Assembly (NCBI GenBank): GCA_038040385.1
Contig: JBBPII010000012.1
Location: forward strand, 124,001 to 188,000
Length of the DNA: 64,000 nucleotides
Source of the DNA: Gilichinskyi gelida
GTDB lineage: Bacteria; Acidobacteriota; Thermoanaerobaculia; Gp7-AA8
Reading direction: 5' to 3'
Shown: in pieces, positions 55,686 through 64,000 of the stretch
Numbering within the stretch: the first letter of the stretch is position 1
Layout of the letters: every line of letters begins with the position of its first letter
Program-made: the position numbers and the translations under genes
Notes under the pieces: generated by a model
Database searches by the model: none
What the model was told of the DNA's origin: nothing
The model's input: the letters and a program-made list of their open reading frames with translations, nothing else

Positions 55686-56785
55686 CTCATCGTCTTCTGA
55701 AACCCCCGCGCGCTGAGCGCGATCAGCACCGCGCTGATGGCGAGGAGCGCCGCGACCGATTCCCACAGGTCCCAGAATCCGGCGCCGCGGATGACGATCC
55801 CGCGGGCGATCCTGATGTAGTACGTCGCCGGCAGGATGTGCGAGATCACGCGCAGCGGGAGCGGCAGCGAGGCGATTGGGAACAGGTATCCGGAGAGCAG
55901 CACGGACGGGAGCAACACCCCCATCGCGCGTTGCATCGCTTCCATCTGCGTCGTGGCGCGCGACGAGACCAGCAGGCCGAGGGAGAGCAGCGACAGCAGG
56001 TAGATCGGCGACAGCAGCAGGAGCAGTGTGATGTTGCCGTGGATCGGCACCCGGAAGAGGACGCGCATCAGCACCAGGATGATCATGAGCTGCACGTAGG
56101 CCAGGCCGAGGTATGGGATCAGCTTGCCGACGACGACGGCGAGCGGCGAGACCGGCGTCACCATGAGCTGCTCCAGCGTGCCGCGCTCGCGCTCCTTCAC
56201 GATGGCGAAGGCGGCGAGGATCGTCCCCGAGAACGTCAGGAGGATGGCAATGAGGCCTGGGATCAGCAGGTTCGCGCTGCGCATGTCCGGGTTGAACATC
56301 ATCACCGGATGGGCCTCGATCAGCGGCTCCTGCCCCGCCTTGGCCACCAACTGTTTCAGCGACTCCACGAGCACGACGCCGTTGGCGGCGGAGAGGGCCT
56401 GATTGGCGACGCTGGAGTCGGAGCCGTCGATCATCACCAGCACATGCGCCTGGCGGCCGGCGGCGAGATTGCGCGCGTAGTCGGGCGGGATCTCCACCGC
56501 CACCTGCGCATGTCCGGCGACGATGGCGTGCTGCAGCGCCCCGCGCGACAGCACGTATTGCGTGACCCGCAGGTTCGACGTGGCGTTGAACTGCTCGATC
56601 AGCCGCCGGCTCTCCTGCGTGCGGCTCTGGTCGAACACGGCGGTGGGGATGTTCTTGGCGTTCATATCGATGACGCCGAAGAGAATCAGCTCCACCACCG
56701 GCACGCCGAGGGCGAAGAACAGAGTGCCGCGGTCGCGCAGCATCTGGGTCAGCTCCTTGCGGAACATGGCCATGAAGCCGTTCAC
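55682..56785 (-). CDS. ABC-2 type efflux permease (YbhS/YbhR-like)
   Basis: A 367-residue permease of the multidrug-efflux ABC-2 group. It has the cytoplasmic N-terminus FRKELTQMLRDRGTLFFALG, a large periplasmic loop (about 45-170), and the conserved IVKERERGTLEQLMVTPVS after helix 2, followed by helices through TMEAMQRAMGVLLPSVLLSG. It overlaps the ATPase gene by 4 bases. The operon TetR, HlyD, ATPase, permease is the standard YbhGFSR-like layout, although only one permease gene is present, so it probably forms a homodimer. Confidence 0.9.
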   Translation of the reverse strand: MNGFMAMFRKELTQMLRDRGTLFFALGVPVVELILFGVIDMNAKNIPTAVFDQSRTQESRRLIEQFNATSNLRVTQYVLSRGALQHAIVAGHAQVAVEIPPDYARNLAAGRQAHVLVMIDGSDSSVANQALSAANGVVLVESLKQLVAKAGQEPLIEAHPVMMFNPDMRSANLLIPGLIAILLTFSGTILAAFAIVKERERGTLEQLMVTPVSPLAVVVGKLIPYLGLAYVQLMIILVLMRVLFRVPIHGNITLLLLLSPIYLLSLLSLGLLVSSRATTQMEAMQRAMGVLLPSVLLSGYLFPIASLPLPLRVISHILPATYYIRIARGIVIRGAGFWDLWESVAALLAISAVLIALSARGFQKTMS

Positions 56786-57762
56786 GAGGCCACCTCCATC
56801 CGCGCCGCTTCGACTTCCCTGCCGCGGGTCTCGGTGAGGCGCACGAAGACGTCTTCGAGCGACGGGTCGATCTCGCGGATGGTGACATCGGCGATGCCGA
56901 AGGCCTCGAGATCATTTTCCAATTGCGCGTTGCCGACGTTGGCGTCGATCAGCAGATGCAGCGACGTCCCGAAGATCGTTGCCGCGCGGACGTACGGCAG
57001 CGTGCGCGCGGACGTCATCAGCTTCGCCACGCTCTCGTTGGCCTCGGCCTGCACGCGCCGAGTCCCCTCCGGCGTGACTTCCGGGAGCTTCTTCAGCTCG
57101 TCGGGGCGCCCCTCGACGATGAGCTTGGCCAAGTAGAGGTAGGCGACCGAGGCGCAGCGCTCCGCCTCGTCCATGTAGTGCGTGGTGACGAACATGGTGA
57201 CGCCGGCTCCGGCGAGCTCGAACAGCAGGTCCCACAGCTCGCGCCGCGCGACCGGGTCGATGCCGGCGGTCGGCTCGTCGAGAAAAATCACGCGCGGGCG
57301 GTGCATCAGCGCGGCGGCGAGCGCGAGGCGCTGCTTCCATCCACCGGAGAGCGCCCCGGCCAGACGGTCGCGGTACGGACCGATGTGCGTCAGCTCGATG
57401 GCCCAGTCCATGCGCTCCTTCCGCTCGGCGCCGCGCAGGCGGTAGATCGAGCTGAAGAAGTCGAGGTTTTCCTGCACCGTCAAGTCGCGGTAGAGCGAGA
57501 ACGCCTGCGAGACGTACCCGATGTGCTGGCGCACCCGCTCGCCTTCGCGCTCCACATCGAAGCCGTCGACGAACGCGCGCCCCTCAGTCGGCACGAGCAG
57601 CCCGCAGAGGATGCGGATGAGCGTCGACTTGCCGGAGCCGTTCGGGCCGAGGAGGCCGAAGATCTCGCCGCGCGGGACTTGAAGCGTGACCTGGTCGAGG
57701 GCGCGGAACGTGCCGAAGTCCTTCGACACGCCCTGGACGTCGACCCCGAGCTCGGCGCTCAT
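56782..57762 (-). CDS. ABC transporter ATP-binding protein of an efflux system
   Basis: A 326-residue ATPase. Walker A is GPNGSGKSTLIR (about 43-54), the signature LSGGWKQRLALAA, Walker B RVIFLDEPTAGIDP and switch His in VTTHYMDEAERC. The C-terminal extension is typical of DrrA/YbhF-type exporters. The start was set at MSAELGVDVQG (57762); upstream of it the frame runs into an R1-like repeat. It overlaps the permease start by 4 bases. It works with the HlyD-type adaptor encoded just upstream. Confidence 0.92.
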   Translation of the reverse strand: MSAELGVDVQGVSKDFGTFRALDQVTLQVPRGEIFGLLGPNGSGKSTLIRILCGLLVPTEGRAFVDGFDVEREGERVRQHIGYVSQAFSLYRDLTVQENLDFFSSIYRLRGAERKERMDWAIELTHIGPYRDRLAGALSGGWKQRLALAAALMHRPRVIFLDEPTAGIDPVARRELWDLLFELAGAGVTMFVTTHYMDEAERCASVAYLYLAKLIVEGRPDELKKLPEVTPEGTRRVQAEANESVAKLMTSARTLPYVRAATIFGTSLHLLIDANVGNAQLENDLEAFGIADVTIREIDPSLEDVFVRLTETRGREVEAARMEVAS

Positions 57763-57767
57763 GATGA

Positions 57768-57926
57768 CTTTATCCTGAGGCCCGCTGAGCGGAGCGAAGC
57801 GGACCGAAGGGTCTCCGGCGCCGAATGACACGCAGATGCACGTTTCGGCGAGCTTTGAAAATGCGGAGAGGATGCACCAAAGATCCTTCGCCCCCAGCTC
57901 CCCACGCCACCGCGCTCAGGATAAAG
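57768..57926. repeat. 159-bp element with 12-bp terminal inverted repeats (R1-like)
   Basis: CTTTATCCTGAG (57768-57779) and CTCAGGATAAAG (57915-57926) are perfect inverted ends. Inside are CGAAGGGTCTCC and AAAGATCCTTCGC, the inner arms of the R1 family. The element sits between the HlyD gene and the ATPase gene in one operon and looks like a MITE-sized derivative of R1. Confidence 0.7.
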
Positions 57927-57937
57927 CTGGCGGGCGC

Positions 57938-58921
57938 TCATTTCGCGCGCCCTTTCACCCCGAAGTCGACCTCGGCGGCCATGCCGGCATGGAGGCGCGG
58001 AATGGGGTCGACGAAGACCCGCACGCCGAAGACCTGCTCGATGCGCTGCGCGCGCGTCTGCACGTTGCGCGGCGTGTACTCGCCCTGCGAGCTGACCGAG
58101 GCCACGCGGCCGGAGAACCATTGGTCGGGAAAGGTGTCGACGCGGACGCGCACTGGCTGATTGACGCGGATGAGCGCGAACTGCGTCTCGGGAACATAGA
58201 CGCGGACCCAAAGCTGGCTTTCCTCGAGAATCTCGGCAACGGTCTGGTTGGCGGCGACGATGTCGCCCGGGCGTAACGGAAACGACTGAACCATGCCCGT
58301 GACGGCCGACTTCACATCGGTCTCCGTGCGCTGCTGGAGCATGGTGTCGAGACGGCGCTGCTGCTGCTCGACCTGCGCGCGCAACGCGGCGATGTCCTCC
58401 TTGCGCGTGCCTTCCCGAAGGATGCGGAGGTCGTCCGCGGAGGTCTTGGCCTTCGTCGCTGCGTCGTCGGCCAGCTCCCTGGCGACAATGCCGGCGCGGT
58501 AGAGCGCTTCAAACCGGCGACGCTCGCTCTCGGCGTTAGCGGCGATGGTGGCCGCTTTTGCGATGTGTGTAGAGCCCGGACCAGCGATGGCCTTCGCCAG
58601 CGCGGCCTTCGCGGCGTCGATGGCGGCGCGTTGCTCGGCGAGCTGGCGGTCGATGGTCTCGGTCTCCAGCGTCACCAGCGACTGGCCGGCGACGACGCGA
58701 GCGCCTTCATCGACGAGCGTTCTTGTCACGCGGCCGCCGACGAGCGATCCGACGTTGACCGTCCGCGCCTCGAGGGTTCCGGAGAGGACGATCTCCTTCG
58801 GCTCCTGCTCGCGCAGGTAGAACAGCGCCGCCGCGGCGGCGATCACCACGATCACCACCGGCACCACGATGCGGCGCGCGCGCCCTTTTGGTTTTGCGGA
58901 TCGTTTTTCTGACACCAGCAC
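57938..58921 (-). CDS. HlyD-family membrane fusion (adaptor) protein
   Basis: A 327-residue adaptor. A single N-terminal membrane helix (RRIVVPVVIVVIAAAAALFYL, about 16-36) anchors it. A barrel-sandwich/lipoyl segment (GTLEARTVNVGSLVGGRV and DEGARVVAGQSLV), a coiled-coil hairpin (about 85-190) and a second lipoyl half (GDIVAANQTVAEILE) follow. It links the inner-membrane ABC exporter to an outer-membrane channel. The start is GTG 58921 or GTG 58915, the latter better spaced from GGGAGG. The first 215 bases overlap the open frame of the TetR gene. Confidence 0.9.
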   Translation of the reverse strand: MLVSEKRSAKPKGRARRIVVPVVIVVIAAAAALFYLREQEPKEIVLSGTLEARTVNVGSLVGGRVTRTLVDEGARVVAGQSLVTLETETIDRQLAEQRAAIDAAKAALAKAIAGPGSTHIAKAATIAANAESERRRFEALYRAGIVARELADDAATKAKTSADDLRILREGTRKEDIAALRAQVEQQQRRLDTMLQQRTETDVKSAVTGMVQSFPLRPGDIVAANQTVAEILEESQLWVRVYVPETQFALIRVNQPVRVRVDTFPDQWFSGRVASVSSQGEYTPRNVQTRAQRIEQVFGVRVFVDPIPRLHAGMAAEVDFGVKGRAK

Positions 58922-59528
58922 CTCCCACGATCGCCCCTTCGCACCAGAGGTCGATCAGCGTGTCGATGTATTCGGAGAGCGAGCAGACCGGGGGCATCTT
59001 CAGGACGTGATGGAAGAGGACGTATCCCTGCAGCGACCCCATGAAGAGCAGCGCCGCGGCGCGCGGATCGCGGATCCGCAGACGGCCGGCGGCGGCGGCA
59101 CGGCGGAAGTAGTCGGCGACGATGGGGAAGCCGCGGCGCGGCGGGCTGTCGGACTCGTCGAACGGCAGGACCAGCGACGTCCGCCGCGCGTTCTCGTGCA
59201 TGGCGACGACGATGCTGGCGGCGATGATCCGCTCGGCGAACGGGACGAACTCCTCGGCGATGCGGCGGAGGACGGCGCGCGGATCGGCGTCGGCGGGGGT
59301 GGCGGGGAGCTCGAGGATGCAGGCCGGCGGCTCGAGCACCGGACCGCTCTTCATGGCCTCGTCGAAGAGGGCGTGCTTGGAGTCGACGTGGCGGAGGAGC
59401 GCCGCGGCGGTGACGTCCAGCTCGCCGGCGATGTCGGCCAGGGTGGCGGCGGCGAAGCCTTTGGCGGCGAAGACGCGGCGGGCGGTGTCGAGGATCTGAT
59501 CGCGGCGGATGCGCGGGGGGCGTCCCAT
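58707..59528 (-). CDS. TetR-family repressor with unusual C-terminal extension
   Basis: A 273-residue TetR protein. The N-terminal HTH is RRDQILDTARRVFAAKGFAA and TLADIAGELDVTAAALLRHV, a typical TetR DNA-binding domain. The ligand-binding domain ends near residue 200 (LIDLWCEGAI), where most relatives stop. Another 70 Arg/Gly-rich residues follow, encoded in a frame that overlaps the HlyD gene by 215 bases. A lost stop or frameshift near 58920 may explain this. A perfect palindrome covers its start codon, so it probably represses itself and the efflux genes downstream. Confidence 0.85.
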   Translation of the reverse strand: MGRPPRIRRDQILDTARRVFAAKGFAAATLADIAGELDVTAAALLRHVDSKHALFDEAMKSGPVLEPPACILELPATPADADPRAVLRRIAEEFVPFAERIIAASIVVAMHENARRTSLVLPFDESDSPPRRGFPIVADYFRRAAAAGRLRIRDPRAAALLFMGSLQGYVLFHHVLKMPPVCSLSEYIDTLIDLWCEGAIVGGAGVRKTIRKTKRARAPHRGAGGDRGDRRRGGAVLPARAGAEGDRPLRNPRGADGQRRIARRRPRDKNARR

Positions 59529-59555
59529 TTGTAAATCAACGTATATTTACAAATG
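59526..59555. promoter_or_regulatory. TetR operator palindrome over the start codon
   Basis: CATTTGTAAAT (59526-59536) and ATTTACAAATG (59545-59555) are perfect inverted arms separated by eight bases. The left arm contains the complement of the repressor's ATG. This AT-rich site in GC-rich DNA is a strong candidate for autoregulation. Confidence 0.85.
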
Positions 59556-59572
59556 GCGGTTGTCAAGGGACG

Positions 59573-59692
59573 CCCTCACCCGGCGCTTCGCGCCACCCTC
59601 TCCCGCAAGCGGGAGAGGGGAAGAGGGAGGGCCCTCTCCCGCGTGAGCGGGAGAGGGTGCCCCTGAGCGCAGCGAAGGGGCGGGTGAGGGTC
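59573..59692. repeat. CCTCACCC / GCGGGAGAGGG compound repeat (family R3)
   Basis: CCCTCACCCGGCGCTTCGCG and ACCCTCTCCCGCAAGCGGGA are followed by a second unit in the opposite sense, ending CGGGTGAGGGTC. It contains two GCGGGAGAGGG hairpins and a CTGAGCGCAGCGAAGG piece shared with family R1. It fills the gap between the TetR operator and the TonB receptor gene. Confidence 0.8.
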
Positions 59693-59696
59693 GTTG

Positions 59697-62666
59697 CTAG
59701 AACGTCACTTTGCCGGCCAACTGCACGACGCGCTGCCCGGAGGTCGTCGTCGGCGTGCCGAACGTCGCCAGCGGGGTCAGCACGCGCGTGGTGGCGTTGT
59801 ACGAGTAGAACGCCCGGTTGTAGCCGTTGATGTTGTTCGCGTTCGTCAGGTTGAACGCCTCGGCGATGAGCTGCAGGCGTGTGCCGCCAAGAAGCGGGAT
59901 CTCTTTCGTGATGCGCGGGTCGACCGAGAACTGGTACGGCAGGCGGAGCGAGTTGCGCCGGAAGCCCGGCGCAATGTCGTTGGACGGGTTGCCGTCGTTG
60001 TTCAAGTCGCTGTTCACGTTCGGCGTGTACGGCTGCCCGCTCTGGTAGCTGACGATCGCGCTGACCGTCCAGCCCGAGGCCAACGCGTGCCAGACGCCGC
60101 TCTTCATGTTCTGCGCGTAGCTGTCGAGCGACCAGACGCCGCTGAGAACCATGCGATCGCGCACGTCGGTGTCGCCCCAGGTGTAATCGCGGTTGATGTT
60201 CAACGGATCGCTGACGTACTTCGCGTCGTCGCCCGAGGAGAACGGCACGACGGCGGTGGCGTCGGGCTTGTTGTCCTTGACGCCGGCGTGGGTCCAGGCC
60301 AGGCGCGCCTGCCAGTTGTCGTTGAATCGCTTCTGGACGTCGACGGTCACTCCCTTGTACCGCGAGCGCGCGCTGCTCTCGAAGGCGATGATGCGCGCGA
60401 AGTTCGTGAACGGCCGGGTGCTGCTGTAGCGGGTGAACTGGACGGTCGACGGGCCGCCGGCGATGGTGGCGGTGGTCGCCGCGCCGCCGCCGACGTTGAT
60501 GTCGCGCGAGCGCTGCAGGTCGTCGCCCTGCACCACCTGCACGGTCACGCCCACGGCGATGTCGCGCGTCACTTCGCGCTCCACGCCGACGCTGTACTGC
60601 TTCACTTCCGGATTCTCGAAGTGCGGGTCGAACACGAAGATGGTGATGGGGTTGAGCGTGGCGCCGGTCGGCACCGCGGGGAAGATGTTCGGATACGCCG
60701 GCATCGCCGCGCCGGTGAAGGTGATGGTCTGCACGTTGATGCCGTTGTTGGAGTGCGCGGTGCCGATCATGATCGACGGGGTTCGGCCGAAGAAGACGCC
60801 GTAACCGCCGCGCACGACGGTGCGCTTGTCGATGCTCGGGGTCCAGGCGAAGCCGATGCGCGGCCCGAAGTTGTTGGTGTCCACCGGGATCACGTCGGTG
60901 CGATAGCCGGCGGCGTTGAGCTGCGCGTCCTGGTTGCGGACCGACGGCTGCTCCATCTGCTGCTTGTCGTAGCGGAGTCCGAGGTTGAAGGTGAGCGTCG
61001 GCGAGACGCGCCATTCGTCCTGAGCGAAGAAGCCGGTCTCTTTCAGATCGGGATGAGTTTCCGGGCCGGTGGTGCCGGGGCCGGGGAAGGCCTGGGTGAA
61101 GGAGGCCGGCTTACCGTTGGCGAAGTCGGCGACGCTGTTGAAGCGGTAGACGCCGAAGAAGTTGCCCGGGAAGTAGTTGAAGATCTTGTCTTCGCTGTAG
61201 TCGAAGCCGCCCTTGAAGGTGTGGTTCTGCCAGAGGAACGTGGCGGTGTCGGCGATCTGCTTGCGCTTGATGGTGGTCTCGCGCGGCGAGAACGAGTTGC
61301 GGCCGATGGTGAGGACGTTGATGCCGCCCTGCAGGATCAGCGCTTCCGGCGCGTCGCTGTTCGCCTCGCCCGGCTCACGGTCTTTCAGGTACTGCGCGCG
61401 CACCTCGTTGAAGAACGAGTTGGTCGGCGTGGTGCCCCACACCGACGACAGAGAGTCGGTGAAGACGTTCGAGTTGCCCGTGTGCTGCGAGGAGTTGAAG
61501 AGGCCGCCGTTCTCGAAGTTGACGCCGTGGAAGGTCTGCTTGTTGTAACGCAGCGAGACGTGGTTCTTGGCGCCCAGCTCGTGATCGGTCTTGACCAGGT
61601 AGACGTCCTGATTCTGCTGGCGCGGATAGGTCTCGGCGAGCGGGGTCAGGGTGGCGAGGCCGCGCACGGTGTCGGCGTCGGTGGGGAAGTTGGTGATGCG
61701 GCCGCCGCCGAGGACCACGAGGTTCGGCACCGAGTTGCGCTGCCGGTCCCAGTTGGCGAAGAAGAAGTGTTTGTCGCGGATGATCGGGCCGCCGGCGCTG
61801 AAGCCGTACTGATCGTAGTGGTACGGGCTCTTCACACGCCCGTTGATGACGTTGATGTAGTCGTTCTTGTTGAGCGATTTGTCGCGGTAGTAGTCGAACA
61901 CGCTGCCGTGCAGGTCGTTCGAGCCCGACTTGGTGACGACGTTGATCACCGCGCCGCCGGCGCGGCCGTACTCGGCCGAGTAGGCGTTGGCGTTGACCTG
62001 GAACTCCTTCACCGCGTCCTGCGAGAACTGGTACGGCGCGCGGCCGGAGCCGGTGCGGCCGACGGTCTGGCCGAAGAAGGTGTTGTCGTTGTTGGCGCCG
62101 TCGACGACCACGGAGTTGAGCGTGCCGCGCTGGCCGGCGAAGCTGATGTCGCCGAGGCGGACGTCGCGCACCACGCCGGGCGTGGTGAGGACGAAGTCGA
62201 TGAAGTTGCGGCCGTTGGTCGGGAGGTTCTGGATGGCCTTCTCGTTGACCACCGAGCTGACTTCCGACCTGGTGGTGTCGATCACCGGAGCCGCGGCGAC
62301 GACGGTCAGCTCCTCGGAAACGCCCGGCCTCAGTTTCAGATCGAGCGTCGTGGCGCTGCCGACGTTCACCACGACCTTCGGGAACTTCAGCGGCTGGAAG
62401 CCGGAGAGCTCGCCGGTGACGGCGTAGGTGCCCGGCACGAGGAACGCGAGCTCGTAGTGGCCGGCGGTGTTGGTGGTGGTGGTGCGGGTCGCGTTCGTCG
62501 CCTGGTTGGCGGCGCTGACGGTGACCCCGGGAAGGGCGGCGCCGCTGTCATCGACGGCGTTGCCGGAAATCGATCCTGCGCTGCTCTGCGCGAATGCCGC
62601 GAACGGCACGAGCGTCGCGAGCAGAGCGATCGCTAAAGTGAAGCGGATATGCTTCGCGAGCGTCAT
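59697..62666 (-). CDS. TonB-dependent receptor, Oar-like with carboxypeptidase-regulatory domain
   Basis: A 989-residue outer-membrane protein. The signal peptide is HIRFTLAIALLATLVPFAAFA. A CarboxypepD_reg-like domain follows (GAALPGVTVSAANQATN through FLVPGTYAVTGEL), then a plug domain (about 120-230) and a 22-strand barrel-type C-terminus rich in aromatic strands. It ends VVQLAGKVTF with the terminal Phe needed for BAM insertion. This layout is widespread in Acidobacteriota, where it is assumed to bind large organic substrates; the ligand is unknown. It is divergent from the aldehyde dehydrogenase gene. Confidence 0.92.
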   Translation of the reverse strand: MTLAKHIRFTLAIALLATLVPFAAFAQSSAGSISGNAVDDSGAALPGVTVSAANQATNATRTTTTNTAGHYELAFLVPGTYAVTGELSGFQPLKFPKVVVNVGSATTLDLKLRPGVSEELTVVAAAPVIDTTRSEVSSVVNEKAIQNLPTNGRNFIDFVLTTPGVVRDVRLGDISFAGQRGTLNSVVVDGANNDNTFFGQTVGRTGSGRAPYQFSQDAVKEFQVNANAYSAEYGRAGGAVINVVTKSGSNDLHGSVFDYYRDKSLNKNDYINVINGRVKSPYHYDQYGFSAGGPIIRDKHFFFANWDRQRNSVPNLVVLGGGRITNFPTDADTVRGLATLTPLAETYPRQQNQDVYLVKTDHELGAKNHVSLRYNKQTFHGVNFENGGLFNSSQHTGNSNVFTDSLSSVWGTTPTNSFFNEVRAQYLKDREPGEANSDAPEALILQGGINVLTIGRNSFSPRETTIKRKQIADTATFLWQNHTFKGGFDYSEDKIFNYFPGNFFGVYRFNSVADFANGKPASFTQAFPGPGTTGPETHPDLKETGFFAQDEWRVSPTLTFNLGLRYDKQQMEQPSVRNQDAQLNAAGYRTDVIPVDTNNFGPRIGFAWTPSIDKRTVVRGGYGVFFGRTPSIMIGTAHSNNGINVQTITFTGAAMPAYPNIFPAVPTGATLNPITIFVFDPHFENPEVKQYSVGVEREVTRDIAVGVTVQVVQGDDLQRSRDINVGGGAATTATIAGGPSTVQFTRYSSTRPFTNFARIIAFESSARSRYKGVTVDVQKRFNDNWQARLAWTHAGVKDNKPDATAVVPFSSGDDAKYVSDPLNINRDYTWGDTDVRDRMVLSGVWSLDSYAQNMKSGVWHALASGWTVSAIVSYQSGQPYTPNVNSDLNNDGNPSNDIAPGFRRNSLRLPYQFSVDPRITKEIPLLGGTRLQLIAEAFNLTNANNINGYNRAFYSYNATTRVLTPLATFGTPTTTSGQRVVQLAGKVTF

Positions 62667-62732
62667 GAAGCCTCCTTGCGTGAAGGGTTGGTTTTGAGAT
62701 TTTGAACCCGTTGGACGAGGCGAGAATAGCGC

Positions 62733-64000
62733 ATGCCCATCGCAACCGTAAACCCCGCCACCGGCGAGACGCTGAAGACCTTCGAGGCGCTCTCCGAGAA
62801 AGAAATCGATGCCGCAATCGGCCGCGCCGCCAACGCCTTTCGAATCAATCGCACGCGGTCATTTCCGGAGCGCGCGACACGCATGCGGCGCGCCGCGGAG
62901 CTGCTCGAGTCGCGCGCGAGCGAGCTGGGCCGTTTGATCACCATCGAGATGGGAAAGCCCATCACGGCATCGATCGCCGAGGTGAAAAAGTGCGCGCTGG
63001 TGTGCCGTTACTACGCGGAGCACGCGGAGGCGCACCTCGCCGACGAGCACATCGAAACCGACGCGAAGGCGAGCTACGTCCGCTACGAGCCGCTCGGGCC
63101 GGTGCTGGCGGTGATGCCGTGGAACTTCCCCTTCTGGCAGGTGTTCCGCTTCGCCGCGCCGGCGCTGATGGCGGGGAACGTCGGACTGCTCAAGCACTCG
63201 TCGAACGTGCCGCAATGCGCGCTGGCGATCGAGACGGTCCTCCGCGACGCCGGCTTCACCGATCACGAGTTTCAGGCGCTGCTGATCACCTCGGATCAGG
63301 TGCAGCGCGTGCTGGAAGACGAGCGGGTGAAAGCGGCGACGCTCACCGGCAGCGAGCCGGCAGGGGCGAGCGTGGCCAGCATCGCGGCGAAGAAGATCAA
63401 GAAGAGCGTTTTGGAGCTCGGCGGGAGCGATCCGTTCGTGGTCATGCCGTCGGCGGACCTCGGCGAGGCGGTGAAGATCGCGGTGAAGGCCCGCATCGTC
63501 AACAACGGACAATCATGCATCGCGGCGAAGCGCTTTATTGTGCATGAAAATATAGCCGATGAATTCATCGCTAAATTCGTTGATGCAATGAAGCAGCTGA
63601 AGACCGGCGATCCGCTCGACGAGTCGACGGACATCGGTCCTTTGGCCATGCCGCAGATCGCCGACGACATCGAGAAGCAGGTGAACGCGTCTGTGGCCAA
63701 AGGGGCGAAGCTGTTGACGGGCGGCGAGCGGCGCGGCAACTTCTACACGCCCACAGTGCTCGCGGATCTGCCCGACGACGCTCCCGTCGCGCGCGAGGAG
63801 ACCTTCGGCCCCGTCGCCGCGGTATTCCGCGTCCGCGACACCGCTCACGCCATCGCTGTCGCCAACGACACTCCGTTCGGCCTCGGCGCCAGCGTCTGGA
63901 CCAACGACCCGGCCGAGATGCAGCAGTTCATCGCCGGCATCGAGTCAGGCCAGGTGTTCGTCAACGCCATGGTGGCGTCCGATCCGCGCCTGCCGTTCGG
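62733..64000 (+). CDS. NAD(P)-dependent aldehyde dehydrogenase (succinate-semialdehyde type), C-terminus missing
   Basis: The frame opens at the ATG at 62733 and leaves the window still open (about 422 codons of some 455). The cofactor site VMPWNFPFWQVFR, the catalytic Glu in LELGGSDPFVV, and the nucleophilic Cys in NNGQSCIAAKRF are all present. It resembles GabD1-like NADP enzymes of mycobacteria and cyanobacteria. It would oxidise an aldehyde such as succinate semialdehyde. An AT-rich patch follows directly after the catalytic Cys block. No partner genes are visible at this edge. Confidence 0.92.
   Translation, partial: MPIATVNPATGETLKTFEALSEKEIDAAIGRAANAFRINRTRSFPERATRMRRAAELLESRASELGRLITIEMGKPITASIAEVKKCALVCRYYAEHAEAHLADEHIETDAKASYVRYEPLGPVLAVMPWNFPFWQVFRFAAPALMAGNVGLLKHSSNVPQCALAIETVLRDAGFTDHEFQALLITSDQVQRVLEDERVKAATLTGSEPAGASVASIAAKKIKKSVLELGGSDPFVVMPSADLGEAVKIAVKARIVNNGQSCIAAKRFIVHENIADEFIAKFVDAMKQLKTGDPLDESTDIGPLAMPQIADDIEKQVNASVAKGAKLLTGGERRGNFYTPTVLADLPDDAPVAREETFGPVAAVFRVRDTAHAIAVANDTPFGLGASVWTNDPAEMQQFIAGIESGQVFVNAMVASDPRLPF
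63532..63595 (+). other. AT-rich intragenic patch in the aldehyde dehydrogenase gene
   Basis: Bases 63541-63590 are about 36% GC, with codons such as GAA, AAT, ATA, GCT and AAA. The encoded helix (VHENIADEFIAKFVDAM) is family-normal. Confidence 0.7.

Noticed and set aside
59694..62636. 980-codon open frame antisense to the TonB receptor
   Set aside because: Same reason: composition shadow; the minus-strand protein has signal peptide, plug and terminal Phe.

Overview
The window is a stretch of bacterial chromosome with very high GC (my estimate, mid to upper 60s percent), dense genes and short intergenic gaps. The gene set points to a Gram-negative bacterium, most likely Acidobacteriota (Thermoanaerobaculia-like). 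This placement is inferred, not computed. The clues are an Oar-like TonB-dependent receptor with a carboxypeptidase-regulatory domain, a Ser/Thr kinase fused to TPRs, an MglA/MglB pair, a fused MFS/spermidine-synthase protein, and the many GTCATCCTGAGC-type intergenic repeats.

Layout. 1-1.8 kb: the end of a haloperoxidase/PAP2-like gene, then a DUF3179 membrane protein whose frame is crossed by an in-frame TGA exactly at a conserved Cys. 1.9-8.3 kb: housekeeping block of SRP RNA, dnaX, ybaB, recR, mglB, mglA, yvcK/glmR and glmU. 8.3-16.1 kb: lipoprotein aspartyl protease, DUF3303 protein, mazEF, a giant sigma-54 activator, a D-amino-acid oxidase-like protein and a RelE/NadS toxin-antitoxin pair. 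16.2-24.8 kb: Ser/Thr kinase, suhB, 3-methyladenine glycosylase, TPR protein, short-chain fatty acid transporter, and a sigma-E/anti-sigma/HEAT operon. 24.9-30.2 kb: DedA-rhodanese fusion with a second in-frame TGA at its catalytic Cys, methyltransferase, nucleotidyltransferase, phosphoesterase, EgtB-like protein, superoxide dismutase. 30.3-36.3 kb: ABC exporter genes and a large subtilase. 36.4-41.5 kb: an amidoligase-type cluster (esterase, ATP-grasp, GCS2 ligase, class I amidotransferase, second ATP-grasp). 41.7-50.6 kb: MFS/spermidine-synthase fusion, recA, pseudouridine synthase, BNR-repeat protein, hslVU. 50.7-55.7 kb: accessory segment with two head-on hicA/hicB pairs (one hicA broken) and a regulatory module of HTH-ECF sigma factor, TPR protein and small secreted peptide. 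55.7-64 kb: ABC-2 drug-efflux operon under a TetR regulator, TonB-dependent receptor, and the start of an aldehyde dehydrogenase.

The strongest new signals are two candidate selenoproteins: a U-x-x-C motif in DUF3179 and Sec in place of the rhodanese catalytic Cys. Each has a hairpin just after the UGA that resembles a bacterial SECIS. Simple gene callers would truncate both genes. Other unexplained features are short AT-rich patches inside GC-rich genes, repeat elements inserted in frame in three genes, and repeats that supply the stop codon and last residues of neighbouring genes. No tRNA, rRNA or CRISPR array was seen.
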